Shown here in pieces: positions 60,779 to 64,000 of a DNA stretch of 64,000 bases. This DNA comes from JAJPKK01 sp963802745. Lineage in GTDB: Bacteria > Pseudomonadota > Alphaproteobacteria > Rhizobiales > Xanthobacteraceae. Below the pieces are notes generated by a model that did no database searches, was not told where the DNA came from, and was given only the letters and a program-made list of their open reading frames with translations. The stretch lies in contig CAWDKL010000086.1 in assembly GCA_963802745.1 (NCBI GenBank), positions 62,001-126,000 on the forward strand, read 5' to 3'. Position 1 is the first letter of the stretch. Every line of letters begins with the position of its first letter. Position numbers and translations under genes: made by a program.

Positions 60779-61264
60779 ATGACGATCAAGGTGGGTGATC
60801 ATATTCCGGAAGGCAAGTTTCGGGTGATGACGGCCGAGGGGCCCGGCTGGAAGTTGACCGACGAGGTTTTCAAGGGCAAGAAAGTCGTCTTGTTCGCGGT
60901 TCCCGGCGCATTTACGCCGACCTGTCACAAGAACCATCTGCCGGGCTTTTTGCAGCATAGCGATGCCATCAAGGCAAAGGGCGTGGACGCCATCGCGGTG
61001 ACGGCCGTCAACGACGTTTTCGTGATGACGGAATGGAAAAAGGCCACCGGAGCCGAAGGCAAAATCGAATTCCTCGCCGACGGCAACGGCGATTTCGCCA
61101 AATCTCTCGATCTCACCATGGATGGATCGGCCGGTGGCTTAGGGCTCCGCTCCAAGCGCTACGCCATGCTGGTCGATAACGGCGTGGTACAGAAACTCAA
61201 TATCGAAGAAGCGCCCGGCAAGGCCGAAACCTCAAGCGCCGAAAACTTGCTCAAGCAGCTATAG
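60779..61264 (+). CDS. Peroxiredoxin (Prx5 type)
   Basis: Thiol peroxidase of 161 residues. VVLFAVPGAFTPTCHKNHLP contains the peroxidatic Cys in PTC; FVMTEWKKATGA and LRSKRYAMLVDNGVVQKLNI complete the Prx5/AhpE-like fold. No second resolving Cys is obvious, so it is probably 1-Cys or uses a thiol partner. AGGA precedes ATG 60779. May help against photo-oxidative stress, but no regulatory site links it to the RpoE module. Confidence 0.9.
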   Translation: MTIKVGDHIPEGKFRVMTAEGPGWKLTDEVFKGKKVVLFAVPGAFTPTCHKNHLPGFLQHSDAIKAKGVDAIAVTAVNDVFVMTEWKKATGAEGKIEFLADGNGDFAKSLDLTMDGSAGGLGLRSKRYAMLVDNGVVQKLNIEEAPGKAETSSAENLLKQL

Positions 61265-61381
61265 CGGCGCGGATCGCGGGGCGCGATAAGCGGCGACTTA
61301 TGAGCCGATCCAACACTCCGGTGATCCGGGGTGTATGTCCGATAACTGACTTCTATTGGGCCAGCGGCCCGGTCGGCATCA

Positions 61382-61516
61382 TCACGGAGCCGCCGGCGAA
61401 ATCTTGAGATCACGCAACACGCGCTCGAAGCTCTTCTTTTAGGCGTCGTGATCCTTCCACTTCTCGAAGTCGCCGATATTGCGATCAGCCCGCAGCGCCG
61501 GAATTTTCGCCCCAAA
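61382..61516 (-). pseudogene. Remnant of a short gene with an internal stop
   Basis: The frame reads RADRNIGDFEKWKDHDA, a TAA, then KKSFERVLRDLKISPAAP and TGA. The style (FEKWKDHDAxKKSFERxLRDLK) recalls C-termini of small toxin-antitoxin-linked proteins, but I cannot name the family. The upstream part is missing and rnhA ends at 61535, so this looks like a cut and decayed 3' end. Confidence 0.3.
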
Positions 61517-61534
61517 AGCGCCACCGCGCGCTCC

Positions 61535-62020
61535 TCACCCGCGCAATTCGCCCGCCTTTCGCGTGCCGGCCCTGATCTCGGCGATCGCCTGCCGGGCAAG
61601 CTCATCGGCGCGTTCGTTGAGATCGTGGCCCGCATGGCCGCGCACCCAATGCCACCGCACGGTGTGGCGATCGACCGCGGCGTCCAGGCGCTGCCACAGC
61701 TCCGCGTTCTTGACCGGCTTTTTGTCGGCCGTCCGCCAGCCATTGCGCTTCCAGCCGTGGATCCAGGCAGTAATTCCCTGCCGTAAATATTCGCTGTCGG
61801 TGTGGAGATCGACGTCGCACGGGCGCTTCAAGGTTTCCAGCGCCATGATGGCGGCCATCAGTTCCATGCGATTATTGGTGGTGTGGGTTTCGCCGCCGTT
61901 GATCTCGCGCGTGCGGTCGCCCCATTGCAAAATCGCCCCCCAGCCGCCCGGACCGGGATTGCCCGAGCAGGCGCCGTCGGTGTGGATGACGACCCGGCCA
62001 TTTTCGTTTACGTCAGTCAA
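61535..62020 (-). CDS. rnhA: Ribonuclease HI
   Basis: Degrades RNA in RNA-DNA hybrids. VVIHTDGACSGNPGPGGWGA holds the first catalytic Asp; ETHTTNNRMELMAAIMALET and DLHTDSEYLRQGITAWI the catalytic Glu and Asp; WVRGHAGHDLNERADELARQ the last acidic site. No ATG fits; TTG 62020 (LTDVNENG) gives 161 residues and overlaps the thrB stop by 8 bp. Confidence 0.92.
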   Translation of the reverse strand: MTDVNENGRVVIHTDGACSGNPGPGGWGAILQWGDRTREINGGETHTTNNRMELMAAIMALETLKRPCDVDLHTDSEYLRQGITAWIHGWKRNGWRTADKKPVKNAELWQRLDAAVDRHTVRWHWVRGHAGHDLNERADELARQAIAEIRAGTRKAGELRG

Positions 62021-62975
62021 TGCCGTAATCCCGCGCGCTCGTATTGGCTTGGTGGAATCGCAACTTGCGAAAATATTCCAGCGGATCCTTCCGCTTGACC
62101 AGTGCGCCTTCGGGCGTTTCAAGCCAGTTGACCAAACGCGTCAGCAGAAAGCGCATGGCAGCGCCGCGGCACAGGATCGGAAGCAGCATGATTTCGGGCT
62201 CCGACAACGCCCGCACGCGCCGATAGCCATTGAGCAACGCGCGCCCTTTGGTGATGTTATAGGATTGGTCGGGCTCGAAGCACCATGCATTGAGGCAGAT
62301 GGCGATATCATACGCAAAGGCGTCCGTGCAGGCGAAATAGAAATCGATCAATCCGGACAGCCGATCACCGAGGAAGAATACATTATCGGGAAACAGATCG
62401 GCGTGAATGACGCCGCGCGGCAAATCTTGCGGCCAATCCTGCTCGAGCCGCGCCAGTTCGCCTGCGATCGCGGTGGTGAGTCCCTTTTGCACCGTGTCGG
62501 CACGCATGCCCGCCGCGTTCAGCAGCGGCCGCCAACCCGCGACCGAAAGCGCGTTGCGCCGGGTCATGGTGAAATCGGCGCCGGCGCAATGGAGTTTCGC
62601 CAAAGCTTCGCCGACCGCCTCGCAATGGACGGCACGCGGGCGTCGGATCCACATGCCATCAAGAAACGTAACGATCGCGGCCGGCCGGTTGGCCAGCCGT
62701 CCGAGCGCCTCGCCGCCGCGGTTGCGCACGGGCTGCGGGCAGGTGAGCCCACGTGCCGCGAGGTGTTCGATCAGATTGAGAAAGAACGGCAGCTCATCGG
62801 CCGCAACGCGTTTTTCGTAAAGCGTCAGAATGAAAAAACCATCGGTCGTATGGAGCAGAAAATTGGAGTTCTCGACGCCCTCGGCAATACCTTTGTAGGA
62901 GAGCAGGCCACCGATGCGATATCCCGCGAGGAACTGCTGCAGTTCCTCGTCGGTAACGTCGGTATAGACGGCCAT
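62013..62975 (-). CDS. thrB: Homoserine kinase
   Basis: APH-fold ThrB of alphaproteobacteria, 320 residues, phosphorylating homoserine in threonine synthesis. MAVYTDVTDEELQQFLAGY is the usual start; GVIHADLFPDNVFFLGDRLS is the catalytic loop and SGLIDFYFACTDAFAYDIAI the metal-binding Asp region. ATG 62975 is chosen because upstream sequence is unlike the family. The order ispH-thrB-rnhA is common in Hyphomicrobiales. Confidence 0.94.
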   Translation of the reverse strand: MAVYTDVTDEELQQFLAGYRIGGLLSYKGIAEGVENSNFLLHTTDGFFILTLYEKRVAADELPFFLNLIEHLAARGLTCPQPVRNRGGEALGRLANRPAAIVTFLDGMWIRRPRAVHCEAVGEALAKLHCAGADFTMTRRNALSVAGWRPLLNAAGMRADTVQKGLTTAIAGELARLEQDWPQDLPRGVIHADLFPDNVFFLGDRLSGLIDFYFACTDAFAYDIAICLNAWCFEPDQSYNITKGRALLNGYRRVRALSEPEIMLLPILCRGAAMRFLLTRLVNWLETPEGALVKRKDPLEYFRKLRFHQANTSARDYGID

Positions 62976-63025
62976 GGCGGGTCCTGTGCGCGATAGAGGG
63001 TCTTGCCGGCACTCTATGCGGGCAA

Positions 63026-64000
63026 CTATTCCACCGTTTCGCTGGCGCGAACCTGCCGGGGCAGCGGAAAAAAGATTCCCGACTCCTCGACCGCCGACAC
63101 GGTTTCCACGCTCACGGCGTAGCGAGCCGCGAACGCGTCGATGATCTCCTCGATCAGCACTTCCGGCGCCGATGCACCGGCCGTCAGCCCCAACCGGGAA
63201 ATCTGTCCGAACTTTTGCCAATCGATGTCGTTGGCCCGTTGTAGCAATTCGGCATGCGGGCAGCCGCTGCGCAAGGCGACCTCCTTGAGCCGCTGCGAAT
63301 TCGAAGAATTTGGCGAGCCGACGACGATCATCGCATCGACCACCGGCGCCACCCGTTTGACCGCCTCCTGGCGGTTGGTCGTGGCATAGCAGATGTCTTC
63401 CTTGTGGGGGCTGGCGATTTCGGGAAACCGCCGCTGCAGGGTCGCGATAATTTCCGCGGTGTCATCGACCGACAGCGTGGTCTGCGTCACATAGGCGAGT
63501 TTGCCGGCATCGTTCGGTTGAAAAACCTCGGCTTCCTCGACGGTTTGCACGAGGCGCACCGCGCCCGCAGGAAGCTGGCCGATCGTGCCGTCAACTTCCG
63601 GATGGCCGGCATGCCCGATCAGGATGATTTCGCGGCCGCGACGAAAATGAATTTCGGCCTCGCGATGCACTTTGGTGACGAGCGGGCAGGTCGCATCGAT
63701 CGCGATCAAGTTGCGGCGGCCGGCATCGACCGGCACCGATCGCGGCACCCCATGGGCGGAGAAAATGACCGGGACATTGGCATTCGGAATTTCGTCCAGT
63801 TCCTCGACGAAGACGGCGCCTTTCTGGCGCAGGCTATCCACCACATAGCGGTTATGAACGATTTCGTGACGGACATAGACGGGCTTGCCATAGATGGCGA
63901 GCGCCTGCTCGACGGTGTCGATCGCCCGCACCACGCCGGCACAAAAGCCGCGGGGCGAACATAGCAACACCTTCAGTTGCGGCTTGTCGGTGCGGGATGA
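63026..64000 (-). CDS. ispH: 4-hydroxy-3-methylbut-2-enyl diphosphate reductase IspH, 5' end cut by window edge
   Basis: Iron-sulphur enzyme of the last MEP-pathway step, giving IPP and DMAPP for carotenoid and bacteriochlorophyll tails. Cluster cysteines lie in LLCSPRGFCAGVVRAIDTVE, AIDATCPLVTKVHREA and EDICYATTNRQEAVK; SAHGVPRSVP and GSPNSSNSQRLKEVA are active-site segments. The open frame continues to the window edge (SSRTDKPQLK before VLLCSPRG), so only a few N-terminal residues are missing. Confidence 0.95.
   Translation of the reverse strand, partial: SSRTDKPQLKVLLCSPRGFCAGVVRAIDTVEQALAIYGKPVYVRHEIVHNRYVVDSLRQKGAVFVEELDEIPNANVPVIFSAHGVPRSVPVDAGRRNLIAIDATCPLVTKVHREAEIHFRRGREIILIGHAGHPEVDGTIGQLPAGAVRLVQTVEEAEVFQPNDAGKLAYVTQTTLSVDDTAEIIATLQRRFPEIASPHKEDICYATTNRQEAVKRVAPVVDAMIVVGSPNSSNSQRLKEVALRSGCPHAELLQRANDIDWQKFGQISRLGLTAGASAPEVLIEEIIDAFAARYAVSVETVSAVEESGIFFPLPRQVRASETVE

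Noticed and set aside
61479..62996. Plus-strand 505-residue frame opposite thrB and rnhA
   Set aside because: Both minus-strand genes are clear enzymes; the opposite frame has no recognisable domain.
1..64000. CRISPR arrays, tRNA, rRNA, prophage or integrase genes
   Set aside because: I looked for regular short repeats, cloverleaf-like segments and phage or transposase motifs in the gaps and found none.

Overview
This window is the core of a photosynthesis gene cluster from a purple non-sulfur alphaproteobacterium. The gene order crtD-crtE-crtF-bchCXYZ-pufQBALMC, the heme oxygenase / bacteriophytochrome / ppsR2 module, and the aerR-ppsR1-bchG-bch2-bchP block resemble the Rhodopseudomonas/Bradyrhizobium side of the Hyphomicrobiales. 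That placement is inferred from synteny and protein motifs; no search was run. DNA is GC-rich throughout. Bacteriochlorophyll a is likely, because bchF, bchXYZ, bchC, bchG, bchP and the oxygen-dependent cyclase acsF are present; no bchE lies in the window.

Layout. 1-3020: carotenoid genes crtD (minus, cut by the window edge), crtE and crtF. 3038-11948: bchC promoter with PpsR boxes, bchCXYZ, then pufQ, LH1 beta/alpha, reaction-centre L and M, and the tetraheme cytochrome pufC, ending in a hairpin. 11989-16302: heme oxygenase converging on bphP, which follows ppsR2; this is a near-infrared light-sensing and PpsR-control module. 16440-22591 (minus): aerR, ppsR1, bchG, bch2, bchP and a small membrane protein. 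22650-38525 (plus): a run of closely spaced or overlapping genes bchF-bchN-bchB-bchH-bchL-bchM-lhaA-puhA-puhB-puhC-orf-acsF-puhE-hemA covering Mg-chelation to cyclisation, reaction-centre H and assembly factors.

38615-47191 holds NDH-2, a DUF2177 protein, GTP cyclohydrolase I, and a singlet-oxygen module: rpoE-chrR-DUF1295 on the minus strand, divergent from a FAD oxidoreductase, a DUF1365 protein and a cyclopropane-synthase-like methyltransferase, with a symmetric two-way RpoE-type promoter between them. 47220-51785 holds a NarX/NarL-type two-component pair divergent from the LH2 operon pucBA-pucC and a linked YflT-like protein. 51967-64000 is ordinary flanking chromosome: secreted proteins, a VapC-type toxin-antitoxin pair, nicotinate phosphoribosyltransferase, a pentapeptide protein, peroxiredoxin, RNase HI, homoserine kinase and IspH.

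The most unusual signal is that nine genes (crtE, crtF, bchY, bphP, ppsR1, aerR, puhA, the orf before acsF, and a secreted protein at 53577), plus possibly the ppsR2 N-terminus, are each split by a single extra base (+1) while being otherwise intact. In seven of the nine (and the possible tenth) the shift can be placed at an in-frame GAA codon followed by C; in an eighth the same GAAC string is there but out of phase. This could be a systematic sequence error, real mutations, or, least likely, recoding. Either way the frames as read here should be treated with care.
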